Shown: in pieces, positions 1 through 5,879 of the stretch | How positions within the stretch are numbered: position 1 is the first letter of the stretch | Layout of the letters: every line of letters starts with the position of its first letter | Assembly: GCA_014523595.1 (NCBI GenBank) | Contig: JAATVN010000051.1 | Span: 1 to 8,034 of the forward strand | DNA: 8,034 nt | Direction: 5' to 3' | Origin: Nitrososphaerales archaeon TH5888 | GTDB taxonomy: Archaea > Thermoproteota > Nitrososphaeria > Nitrososphaerales > Nitrososphaeraceae | The notes under the pieces: generated by a model | Database searches by the model: none | What the model was told of the DNA's origin: nothing | What the model saw: the letters and a program-made list of their open reading frames with translations, nothing else | Position numbers and translations under genes: made by a program

Positions 1-170
1 TACAACAAAAAGTATTGGAAATAATTCAGACATTGAAACTTGCAAAAAAAACTAGTAAAGATGACTATATGACCCACCTCAGACTAGTTTTATTAGGTAT
101 TGGTATAGTAGGTGGAATAGCTTTTGTCATTAAATTGATTGCAGAATTTCTGACATTTTCGGGAAAGTAA
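1..170 (+). CDS. secE: Protein translocase subunit SecE/Sec61-gamma, 3' part
   Basis: The third reading frame is open from the left edge to a TAA at 168-170 and gives 55 residues of a protein whose start lies outside the window. It begins with an amphipathic stretch (TLKLAKKTSKDDY), followed by one hydrophobic segment of about 24 residues (LVLLGIGIVGGIAFVIKLIAEFL) and a very short tail. That is the layout of archaeal SecE/Sec61-gamma: a cytoplasmic amphipathic helix, a short hinge and one tilted membrane helix that clamps SecY. In the cell it would be the small essential subunit of the SecYEG protein-conducting channel. In many archaea secE is followed by spt5 and ribosomal protein genes; here purP follows after 79 bp, so secE looks like the last gene of its unit. 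The call rests on topology and the Lys-rich helix, since a single-span protein has few strict motifs. Confidence 0.8.
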   Translation, partial: QQKVLEIIQTLKLAKKTSKDDYMTHLRLVLLGIGIVGGIAFVIKLIAEFLTFSGK

Positions 171-200
171 ACGGATTATTTTGTCAGAACAAACTCGATT

Positions 201-216
201 TCGAATAATATTAATT
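201..216 (+). promoter_or_regulatory. Possible TATA box for purP
   Basis: An AT-only stretch (AATAATATTAAT) lies in the secE-purP gap, centred about 40 bp before the TTG start. Transcription starting about 26 bp downstream would give a short leader. The match to the archaeal TTTATATA consensus is weak, so readthrough from secE is also possible. Confidence 0.3.
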
Positions 217-249
217 TACTAGTCTTAGTAGTCCTATACGAGAGCTAAT

Positions 250-1278
250 TTGCGAAAAATCATAGGGACTCTTGGATCTCACTGTTCGCTTCAGGTGCTA
301 AAGGGCGCGAAGGATGAAGGATTTAAAACTCTATTGATAACTGAAAAAAAGAGATATCATGTGTACAAAAGATTTAACTTTATTGATCACGTTATCCTAG
401 TTGACAGTTTTAGAGATGTTCTACAGTCGGATATTCAAAACAGATTAAACAAATTGGAATGTATCCTTATACCTCATGGTACTTTAATTTCAACTTTAAG
501 TTCTGATGAAATAGAAAGTATTAATGTACCTTTTTTTGGTAATAAATTCATTCTAAGATGGGAGGCAGATAGAAACCTTAAACAAAAACTAATGTTAGAA
601 TCAAAATTACAAGTACCAAGAGCGATAAACTCTAAAAGCGAAATTGATGAACTTTGTATAGTGAAGTTACATGGAGCTGCTGGAGGTAAAGGATATTTTC
701 TTACATCTGATCAGAACGGTTTCGAAGAAGGATTCCACAAACTCTTGAATGATAATGTGGTTACCGATGAAAATGAGCTTTACATTCAGGAATATGTAAA
801 GGGAGTTCCTGTTTTCCTCCATTTCTTTTACTCTCCAATCTCAGGCGATATAGAATTTATGGGCGTAGATAGGAGATACGAATCCGATATTGATGGTATT
901 TCGCGCATTCCATCAAAACATCAGCTTAACGTCCCAACAGAACCTACCTACAACGTAATTGGGAATATCCCGCTAGTTCTAAGGGAATCACTTCTTGAGG
1001 GAGTATACCAAATGGGAGAAAACTTTGTTCAGGCCTCCGAAAGGCTCGTCCCTCCGGGGATCCCCGGGCCTTTTTGTCTGGAAGGTGTATACACTAAGGA
1101 TGCAAAATTCATTACCTTTGAATTTTCCGCAAGAATTGTTGCCGGAACCAATCTGTATGTATCCGGTTCTCAGTATTCAGAGTTCCTATTTCAAAATGGC
1201 ATGAGTATGGGAAGAAGAATTGCATTGGAAATAAAAAATGCCATAAGTAAAAGGAAACTAGATAGAGTACTCACATAG
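250..1278 (+). CDS. purP: Formate-dependent FAICAR synthetase PurP
   Basis: PurP is an ATP-grasp ligase of the cytoplasm. It formylates AICAR to FAICAR with formate and ATP, the ninth step of de novo purine synthesis, in archaea that lack the bacterial PurH transformylase. The N-terminus ([20 protein letters not shown], residues 6-25) is the PurP signature. It is followed by PHGTLI (75-80), [14 protein letters not shown] (95-108), a glycine-rich ATP-binding loop [12 protein letters not shown] (139-150), IQEYVKG, and the C-terminal [14 protein letters not shown] (268-281) and [12 protein letters not shown] (290-301), where E291 is a likely metal ligand. The 342 residues are family length and nothing is broken. 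TTG at 250 is the only usable start: an in-frame stop lies at 229-231 and the conserved sequence starts directly after it. The gene meets the next one tail to tail. Confidence 0.95.
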   Translation: MRKIIGTLGSHCSLQVLKGAKDEGFKTLLITEKKRYHVYKRFNFIDHVILVDSFRDVLQSDIQNRLNKLECILIPHGTLISTLSSDEIESINVPFFGNKFILRWEADRNLKQKLMLESKLQVPRAINSKSEIDELCIVKLHGAAGGKGYFLTSDQNGFEEGFHKLLNDNVVTDENELYIQEYVKGVPVFLHFFYSPISGDIEFMGVDRRYESDIDGISRIPSKHQLNVPTEPTYNVIGNIPLVLRESLLEGVYQMGENFVQASERLVPPGIPGPFCLEGVYTKDAKFITFEFSARIVAGTNLYVSGSQYSEFLFQNGMSMGRRIALEIKNAISKRKLDRVLT

Positions 1279-1293
1279 TAAATCTACGATTTA
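1279..1293 (+). terminator. Small hairpin after purP
   Basis: TAAATC and GATTTA form a perfect six-base stem around the loop TAC, directly after the purP stop codon. No T-run follows. It lies between two convergent genes, so it may help end either transcript. It is short and AT-rich and could be chance. Confidence 0.25.
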
Positions 1294-1315
1294 GCTCTAA
1301 TTGCCATTAACAAAA

Positions 1316-1981
1316 TTATTGATGGATAAGATCTATTGAATTTATCAAACCATAAATCGGGTTTTTCAAAAAGTGTTCCAAAGTCTTTTTATCCTTGATA
1401 TCAATCACTATTACTTTTTCATTTATGAGTGAAACTGTTATAGGAACGTGTTTCCATTCCAATACTCCATTAGTATAAATATCTACATTGCAATTAAAAA
1501 CTTGAGTATTGTTACTTTTATTTTTTAGCAAAAGCCCTAGTCTATCTTGTGGACCTTGATCAATTGGCTGATTTGAGATTGGCTTATATACAATTGTATG
1601 AAAATGGATATCGCTTCCATCAGCTTCAATCATTGTAAAGTTACTCTTGAAATAAGTTACATTATTATTTAATACGTCAACCCTCCATTTCCCGCCCAGA
1701 AGATATTTGGAAGATAGGTTTGTATTGATGTCCTTGACAATGGGTTGAGTATTATTACTGGACGCATCTTGCAAAAACAAAATAGTGTTTATTGTTCCTT
1801 CAGCATTGAAAGATGAATTTGCTGATTCATCCATCAGACTCGCCGGATCAGTAATAGAAGTTTGTCCATACACAATAGACTCATAATTATTATTGTCATT
1901 AAAAATTATGAATTGAAGACAAATCATAAATGAAATTAAATTAAAAATGGAAATAAAAGCCCAATTTCGACCCAGTATCAT
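1316..1981 (-). CDS. Secreted or membrane-anchored protein, unknown function
   Basis: I do not recognise a named family. The 221-residue protein starts with one arginine followed by a hydrophobic stretch (about residues 7-27), which fits a signal peptide or N-terminal anchor. The rest is soluble, Asn/Ser/Thr-rich and carries seven N-x-S/T sequons (N55, N76, N88, N107, N114, N154, N157), as expected for a glycosylated extracytoplasmic protein. The centre, GGKWRVDVLNNNVTYFKSNF (96-115) followed by an Asp-Gly and HFH (126-128), recalls a beta-rich pattern I associate with thaumarchaeal secreted hypothetical proteins (W, then N-V-T, then F-x-S-x-F, then D-G and paired His). This resemblance is from memory. 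The two His of HFH could bind metal, which is speculation. ATG at 1981 directly precedes the hydrophobic segment and is the natural start. It is transcribed divergently from the nuclease gene. Confidence 0.75.
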   Translation of the reverse strand: MILGRNWAFISIFNLISFMICLQFIIFNDNNNYESIVYGQTSITDPASLMDESANSSFNAEGTINTILFLQDASSNNTQPIVKDINTNLSSKYLLGGKWRVDVLNNNVTYFKSNFTMIEADGSDIHFHTIVYKPISNQPIDQGPQDRLGLLLKNKSNNTQVFNCNVDIYTNGVLEWKHVPITVSLINEKVIVIDIKDKKTLEHFLKNPIYGLINSIDLIHQ

Positions 1982-2007
1982 TACTCAAAATTAGAAATTT
2001 AACATAA

Positions 2008-2017
2008 CTTAAATTTT
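2008..2017 (-). promoter_or_regulatory. Possible TATA box of the secreted-protein gene
   Basis: Read on the minus strand this is AAAATTTAAG, centred about 31 bp before the ATG at 1981, so transcription would start about five bases before the ATG. A second AT box (TTAAATTT, 2002-1995) is closer, too close for a leaderless transcript. The consensus match is moderate. Confidence 0.3.
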
Positions 2018-2100
2018 ACCTTCGATGATTTTTAGATGAAGAAAGGATTTGAAACAAATGGAATTTCAAAAATAGTATGCCGAGGTGTGGATGTACTAAA

Positions 2101-2110
2101 ATTAATATAC
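2101..2110 (+). promoter_or_regulatory. TATA box of the nuclease gene
   Basis: ATTAATATAC is the best archaeal TATA match in the 142-bp divergent region. Its centre is about 27 bp before the second in-frame ATG (2133) but only 18 bp before the first (2124). If it is the real box, the transcript would begin at or near 2133. Confidence 0.45.
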
Positions 2111-2123
2111 CATCCAAAAATCA

Positions 2124-3164
2124 ATGAGACTGATGTTTCATGTTTCCGTTGACAATTATGGCATAGCCGTAGGCAACAAGAACAAAACAATTTACCTTGA
2201 TCCTAATAAACAACCTAATTCTGATTTCATTTTTATTTCTCATGCACATACTGATCATTTATACAAGAGCGTTAAAGAAAACGGTAATAAGATTATCACT
2301 TCAAAAATAACTCACAAGATTGCTACGCATCGTGGATACAAATATGGAAGTACGTGTGAAGAACATGATTTCAAATTACTGAATTCCGGACATATTCTTG
2401 GATCAAATGGACTCCTTATAGAAGATGAGTTGTATTATACGGGGGATATTTCGATAAGAAAAAGAGCGTTTATGAATCCGGCAATTATACCCAGAGCGAA
2501 AACTCTGATAATAGAGTCTACCTTCGGTCATCCTGATTATGTTTTTCCAAAATTTGAAAGCACTATTCACAAGGCTAATTTAATAATTTCAGAAATGTAT
2601 CATCAGGGTATACCAGTCATTTTATTAGGATACACTCTAGGAAAAGCACAAATTCTAACAAATGTATTTAGACATTGGAAACCATTAATTGTACACGATT
2701 CAATAGACGAAATGAATAGACTTTATTCAGAGTTTGGGATCAGAATGGATAATTACATTACTTTCTCCGAAGCAGAAAAAAACAATATGCTCTCTTCTCA
2801 TAGGCCATGGTTACTGATAGCTCCTATAGCATCATGCAAAAATGGATTTCTACATTATATCAAGAAAAAATATGGTGCTCTATCTATTGGATTCAGTGGA
2901 TGGGCTGTAAAGCCATATTACAAATATGCGTTGGGATTAGATCATTGTTTACCTTTAAGCGATCACTGTGATTACAACGATCTAATCTCTGTAGTAAAGA
3001 AATGCAATCCTGAAAAGGTATATACCTTTCACGGATTTGCAGAAGGTTTTGCACAAAATCTACGTTTAATTGGTTTTGATGCAGACCCGCTTGTTTACGT
3101 TAGAAGTGAAAAAGCCAAAACATCAGTGAAACTTGACACTTTTATTGGTAGGTCAAAATCTTGA
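2124..3164 (+). CDS. Metallo-beta-lactamase/beta-CASP nuclease, ligase-associated exonuclease type
   Basis: This is a likely zinc-dependent nuclease acting on DNA or RNA ends. The metal site is complete: D26 (motif 1, LDP), HAHTDH at 40-45 (motif 2), H90 in SGHILGS (motif 3) and D108 in YTGD (motif 4). The beta-CASP cap follows with IESTFG (E131, motif A), GYTLGKAQ (169-176), FSGWAV (257-262), LSDHCDYNDL with H281 (motif B) and FHG with H303 (motif C). GYTLGKAQ, SGW and SDHxDY are hallmarks of the bacterial 'ligase-associated DNA exonuclease' branch near SNM1/Pso2. The 346 residues fit that branch; the KH domains of archaeal CPSF nucleases are absent. No DNA ligase or helicase gene is nearby, so a DNA-repair role is inference and RNA processing stays possible. 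The first ATG is given; M4 at 2133 fits the TATA box better. ATG 2124 overlaps the stop of a 16-codon upstream frame (ATGA). Confidence 0.88.
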   Translation: MRLMFHVSVDNYGIAVGNKNKTIYLDPNKQPNSDFIFISHAHTDHLYKSVKENGNKIITSKITHKIATHRGYKYGSTCEEHDFKLLNSGHILGSNGLLIEDELYYTGDISIRKRAFMNPAIIPRAKTLIIESTFGHPDYVFPKFESTIHKANLIISEMYHQGIPVILLGYTLGKAQILTNVFRHWKPLIVHDSIDEMNRLYSEFGIRMDNYITFSEAEKNNMLSSHRPWLLIAPIASCKNGFLHYIKKKYGALSIGFSGWAVKPYYKYALGLDHCLPLSDHCDYNDLISVVKKCNPEKVYTFHGFAEGFAQNLRLIGFDADPLVYVRSEKAKTSVKLDTFIGRSKS

Positions 3165-3222
3165 ATAATTGTAGACTCAAGATGCACGATTCGATTTCAG
3201 TTTTACAGCTATTTATCACAAG

Positions 3223-4305
3223 TTATTTTTTTTCCTGTTCCCTAAAATAGGGAATTACCTTCTTACCAAACAACTCTATGTTTTTAAAATAGCCATCACC
3301 CCAGAACCTAATTATGAAGTGGTTTGTTCCTGCTTCGATAAACCTTTCTAACATTTCGATTACGTCATCAGGCTTGCCAACCCCTATTGCAGTTCTTGCC
3401 ACATCATCGGGTATTTGCATCGCAGCCCTTTTCATTTGTTCCATTAATTCTGGTTTATTCATTGCATACTCTGTAAAGTACCTTCTGAAATCAAATTCTG
3501 AATCTTGTTGGATATTGTGCACCTTCAATAATTCAGGTTTGTATAAACTAACTTTGACGGCATTCTTCATCTTGTTCCATGCCTCCTCACCATCATCAGT
3601 AAAATAAACATCTACATCGTTTGCAAATTGAAAATTACCAATATCTCTACCGTTTCTCTTGGCATGATCTTTGATGATGTCTGCATGATGTTTAAACAAT
3701 GCAGGAGTATAACCTATTGGTATCCAACCATCTCCGTAAATAGCACATAGCTCTAGGGTTTTTGGCGCTCCTGCTGCGATATACACTGGCGGTCTCGGTT
3801 TTCTGATACTCTTAGCCTGCAAACATGCATTAATGAGCTTATAATATTCTCCATCATAATTTACCCTATTATCCGGATCAGAATTGAAAAGAGCTTCGAT
3901 GACTTCCAATTGCTCTCTAAATTTAGTTACTGGCTTTTTGAATTCTATTCCAAAATCCACTACATTTTGTGCTTCCCCTGCACCAATACCCAATATTGCC
4001 CGTCCATTAGTTAGCCTATCCAAAGTAATCGATGAAAGTGCGATGGTTGAAGGATGTCTTCTAATTGCATCTGTCACGCAGGTGCCTAATTCTACATTCC
4101 TTGTAACCGCACCAATTGCCGCAAGCAATAACCATGCATCATTAACAACCGCATTTTTCCACTGCGGCACGTTTGAATGATCCATGGACCAGATTGAATC
4201 AAAATCAATCCTATCAGCAATTTGACATGCTGTCATTATTTGGATTTCATCCAGCCCTAGTCTGGCAATATTCAATCCCTGAGTAAAGCCAAATTTAGTT
4301 CTCAT
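3223..4305 (-). CDS. LLM-class flavin/F420-dependent oxidoreductase
   Basis: A TIM-barrel oxidoreductase of the bacterial-luciferase-like family, most like the coenzyme F420-dependent branch that includes methylene-tetrahydromethanopterin reductase (Mer). Visible signatures are FGFTQG at the first strand (5-10), IADRIDFDSIWSMDH (29-43), the LGTCVTDAIRRHPSTIA segment (73-89), LDRLTNGRAILGIGAGEAQN (95-114) and PPVYIAAGAPKTLELCAIYGDGWIPIG (172-198), which lines the cofactor phosphate in relatives. The 360 residues are normal length, with no signal peptide. The substrate cannot be read from sequence: these archaea carry several LLM paralogues, and the C-terminal half here (about 200-330) is not diagnostic of true Mer. 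ATG at 4305 is just ahead of the first strand and has a good TATA box upstream. It is divergent from the acylphosphatase gene and convergent with the nuclease gene. Confidence 0.9.
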   Translation of the reverse strand: MRTKFGFTQGLNIARLGLDEIQIMTACQIADRIDFDSIWSMDHSNVPQWKNAVVNDAWLLLAAIGAVTRNVELGTCVTDAIRRHPSTIALSSITLDRLTNGRAILGIGAGEAQNVVDFGIEFKKPVTKFREQLEVIEALFNSDPDNRVNYDGEYYKLINACLQAKSIRKPRPPVYIAAGAPKTLELCAIYGDGWIPIGYTPALFKHHADIIKDHAKRNGRDIGNFQFANDVDVYFTDDGEEAWNKMKNAVKVSLYKPELLKVHNIQQDSEFDFRRYFTEYAMNKPELMEQMKRAAMQIPDDVARTAIGVGKPDDVIEMLERFIEAGTNHFIIRFWGDGYFKNIELFGKKVIPYFREQEKK

Positions 4306-4331
4306 TTTATAATGGAATTATGCATTCATAT

Positions 4332-4348
4332 GAGTATATAAGGTTTGG
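4332..4348 (-). promoter_or_regulatory. TATA box with BRE for the LLM oxidoreductase gene
   Basis: On the minus strand, CAAACC followed by TTATATA matches an archaeal BRE/TATA pair. The box is centred about 34 bp before the ATG at 4305, giving a predicted leader of roughly seven bases. This is among the clearest promoters in the window. Confidence 0.6.
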
Positions 4349-4419
4349 ATGAATTAGATTACAATAACTACTTATCAAATCTAGTAGAACATGTGAATCT
4401 TTTGACAGAACTTTTGATT

Positions 4420-4434
4420 GAATATATATAAAAT
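4420..4434 (+). promoter_or_regulatory. TATA box near the acylphosphatase start
   Basis: GAATATATATAAAAT is a strong TATA match, but its centre is only about 14 bp before the ATG at 4441. Counting about 26 bp downstream puts the transcript start near 4452, inside the longest frame and just ahead of an in-frame GTG at 4456. Confidence 0.5.
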
Positions 4435-4440
4435 AGCACT

Positions 4441-4782
4441 ATGCAGAAGAAGAATGTGAATTTCAGAGATTCCAAAAATTCAGAGAATGATGGTAAAGAA
4501 AAGATTTCCGTTCGATTGTTGGTTACAGGCAAAGTTCAGGGAGTGTATTTTAGATTTAATCTACAACAAATTGCAAAGAAAAATTCTGTAGTTGGATGGG
4601 TACGCAATTTACCTGATGGGCGGGTGGAAGCTTTACTTGAGGGAAACAAAGGTGATGTTGATAAAGTTATAGAGTGGAGTATGATCGGTCCCGAGAATGC
4701 ACGAGTGGACGATGTAAAAACGGACTACTTACAATACGAAGGAAAATTTAGTGATTTTGTCATTCAACATGATGAACCTTAG
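4441..4782 (+). CDS. Acylphosphatase
   Basis: A small cytoplasmic enzyme that hydrolyses carboxyl-phosphate bonds (acetyl-, carbamoyl- or 1,3-bisphosphoglycerate-type acyl phosphates). The core from about residue 22 has the family signature: VTGKVQGVYFRFN (28-40) with catalytic R38 in the phosphate-binding loop, then GWVRNLPDGRVEALLEG (52-68) with catalytic N56. The alpha/beta sandwich ends in DFVIQHDEP. Typical members have about 90 residues; this frame gives 113 because of a charged, probably disordered N-terminal extension of some 20 residues (KKN...DSKNSENDGKEK). ATG at 4441 may not be the true start: the TATA box suggests GTG at 4456 (108 residues), which still keeps the catalytic core. 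The gene stands alone, divergent from the oxidoreductase. Its physiological substrate is unknown, as for most acylphosphatases. Confidence 0.93.
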   Translation: MQKKNVNFRDSKNSENDGKEKISVRLLVTGKVQGVYFRFNLQQIAKKNSVVGWVRNLPDGRVEALLEGNKGDVDKVIEWSMIGPENARVDDVKTDYLQYEGKFSDFVIQHDEP

Positions 4783-5075
4783 CACCGCTATTTATTTCAC
4801 ATAAGAATAAAATAAAACTCAACTTAACGGCATTCCACAGCAAATAGTGATTTGTAGATTCATGGCAGATTTTATAATTTTCGATATTGCAATTGAGTTA
4901 CGGAAAATAATGAAATGCAGTAGTTAATAAACTCTAAAGATTTTGGATCTAATACTTTAATTAAGAGTTACCCTGCATTAGTACCAAATATGTTACTAAT
5001 ACTAGTTTTGGTATAATATACCAAGGATTAGTGCAATAAAATATTGCTTGGGTCTTACATATACATCAGAGTTAA
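4783..5075. other. Noncoding convergent gap with palindromes
   Basis: This 293-bp gap lies between the 3' ends of the acylphosphatase gene and the minus-strand DUF5996-like gene. I find no tRNA and no convincing protein. The longest plus-strand short frame I noticed (4862-4927, 21 residues) has no clear promoter or recognisable features. The right-hand third (4978-5047) is packed with inverted repeats, listed separately. The gap is longer than two terminators need, so a small RNA is conceivable. Confidence 0.5.
4978..5047. repeat. Cluster of interleaved inverted repeats
   Basis: Four perfect inverted repeats fall within 70 bp. TTAGTA/TACTAA occupies 4978-4983 and 4994-4999. TACCAAA/TTTGGTA occupies 4982-4988 and 5007-5013. 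TTGGTAT/ATACCAA occupies 5008-5014 and 5018-5024 around a 3-base loop. GCAATA/TATTGC occupies 5033-5038 and 5042-5047 around a 3-base loop. The arm at 5007-5014 can pair with either the left or the right TACCAA copy, so two folds are mutually exclusive. No long T-run follows. Possible roles are a bidirectional terminator, a protein-binding site or the fold of a small RNA; the sequence does not decide. Confidence 0.5.
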
Positions 5076-5789
5076 TCAAAAATTGCGCAGTGCAATAGTG
5101 TACAGCTCATATATTTCAGAGGCGATTTCTTGTTCTATCTTGTTTTCAAGCTCTTTCCATTCCACTTTTATTCCATTCCAACCAGATGTATGCCACTTGC
5201 CTATGGGTAATGATTGGTCAACAATATTTTCATTAAACGGGTAAGGGTTTACGTACAGATAAGGTGATTCATAATTATCATCTCCTGGAGAGACACCAAC
5301 GCCAATTTGTTCGTTGTTTTTCATCATAAAAGATTCAACTGAGAAATCAAATCCATCAGGCCACAAATGGACCTGCGTGAAATGATCCCTTAATTTCATT
5401 CTGAATAATTCAAGACTTTTGTTGACCTTTTTTGCAAATGGAATGTATTCCGATAAGTACTTATGACGAAGAGTGAAAGACGACATCTTTGGCAGATCGA
5501 GCCCGTATTTAGTAACAATTGATTCTAATCTTTTATCAAATTTATCATGAGTTAAGTCAACAATATGCCCATTCTCACTATCAAAATAAAGGAGCTCTCC
5601 AGTAAGTAAATGAATTTTTATTTCTGTCTTATTATTCAGTAGACCAGTAGTTATTTCATCATTCTGTAAAAAAAGCGCATCATTCCCGTAATGCGGTAAC
5701 CGCTCTATTAATTGTGATTTTAGATGAGAGATTATCTTGCAGACAGTACGCAATTCAATAATTTTATCTAGTAACCGAACATCATTCAT
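5076..5789 (-). CDS. DUF5996-like protein
   Basis: A cytoplasmic protein of unknown function. The C-terminal half shows a run of motifs I recall from DUF5996: VHLWPDGFDFSVESF (140-154), VGVSPGDD (164-171), SPYLYVNPYPF (175-185) and GKWHTSGWNGIKVEW (197-211), matching the family pattern LWPHHFD, SPGD, PYxYVxxYP and WHTEGWxGAVL. The conserved His, Asp and Trp residues suggest a ligand or active site, but no activity is known to me. The N-terminal half (1-115) also has the expected order: a helix (DKIIELRTVCKIISHL), a beta-rich middle and another helix, but matches less clearly. The 237 residues are somewhat shorter than the bacterial proteins as I remember them. No signal peptide. ATG at 5789 is followed by the first helix. 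The gene lies 90 bp downstream of the secreted-protein gene on the same strand, with its own TATA candidate, so cotranscription is uncertain. Confidence 0.72.
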   Translation of the reverse strand: MNDVRLLDKIIELRTVCKIISHLKSQLIERLPHYGNDALFLQNDEITTGLLNNKTEIKIHLLTGELLYFDSENGHIVDLTHDKFDKRLESIVTKYGLDLPKMSSFTLRHKYLSEYIPFAKKVNKSLELFRMKLRDHFTQVHLWPDGFDFSVESFMMKNNEQIGVGVSPGDDNYESPYLYVNPYPFNENIVDQSLPIGKWHTSGWNGIKVEWKELENKIEQEIASEIYELYTIALRNF

Positions 5790-5811
5790 ACGTTTTGTAT
5801 ATGTAAATATG

Positions 5812-5822
5812 TTCTAAATACT
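5812..5822 (-). promoter_or_regulatory. Possible TATA box of the DUF5996-like gene
   Basis: On the minus strand AGTATTTAGAA is centred about 28 bp before the ATG at 5789, the spacing expected of a leaderless archaeal transcript. A second AT-rich candidate (ATATTTA, 5810-5804) is closer to the start. Confidence 0.35.
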
Positions 5823-5879
5823 ATTATCCCTTAGTAAACTAGGTCTATTGTTATTTACAATGTTCAGGACTAACTCAGA

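Noticed and set aside
1054..1067. Perfect 14-bp GC-rich palindrome resembling a cloning polylinker (BamHI/SmaI-like).
   Set aside because: It encodes the conserved PPGIPGP of PurP in frame and the flanking sequence is normal PurP, so it is genuine coding sequence and not vector.
995..1204. 69-codon plus-strand frame.
   Set aside because: It is an alternative frame inside purP, whose own frame carries all conserved motifs.
3314..4180. Two plus-strand open frames of about 97 codons.
   Set aside because: Both lie wholly antisense inside the well-supported LLM oxidoreductase gene and show no domain.
5802..5859. TGTAAATA and TATTTACA, an eight-base inverted repeat 42 bp apart upstream of the DUF5996-like gene.
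   Set aside because: The arms are AT-rich and far apart; such pairs are expected by chance at this base composition.
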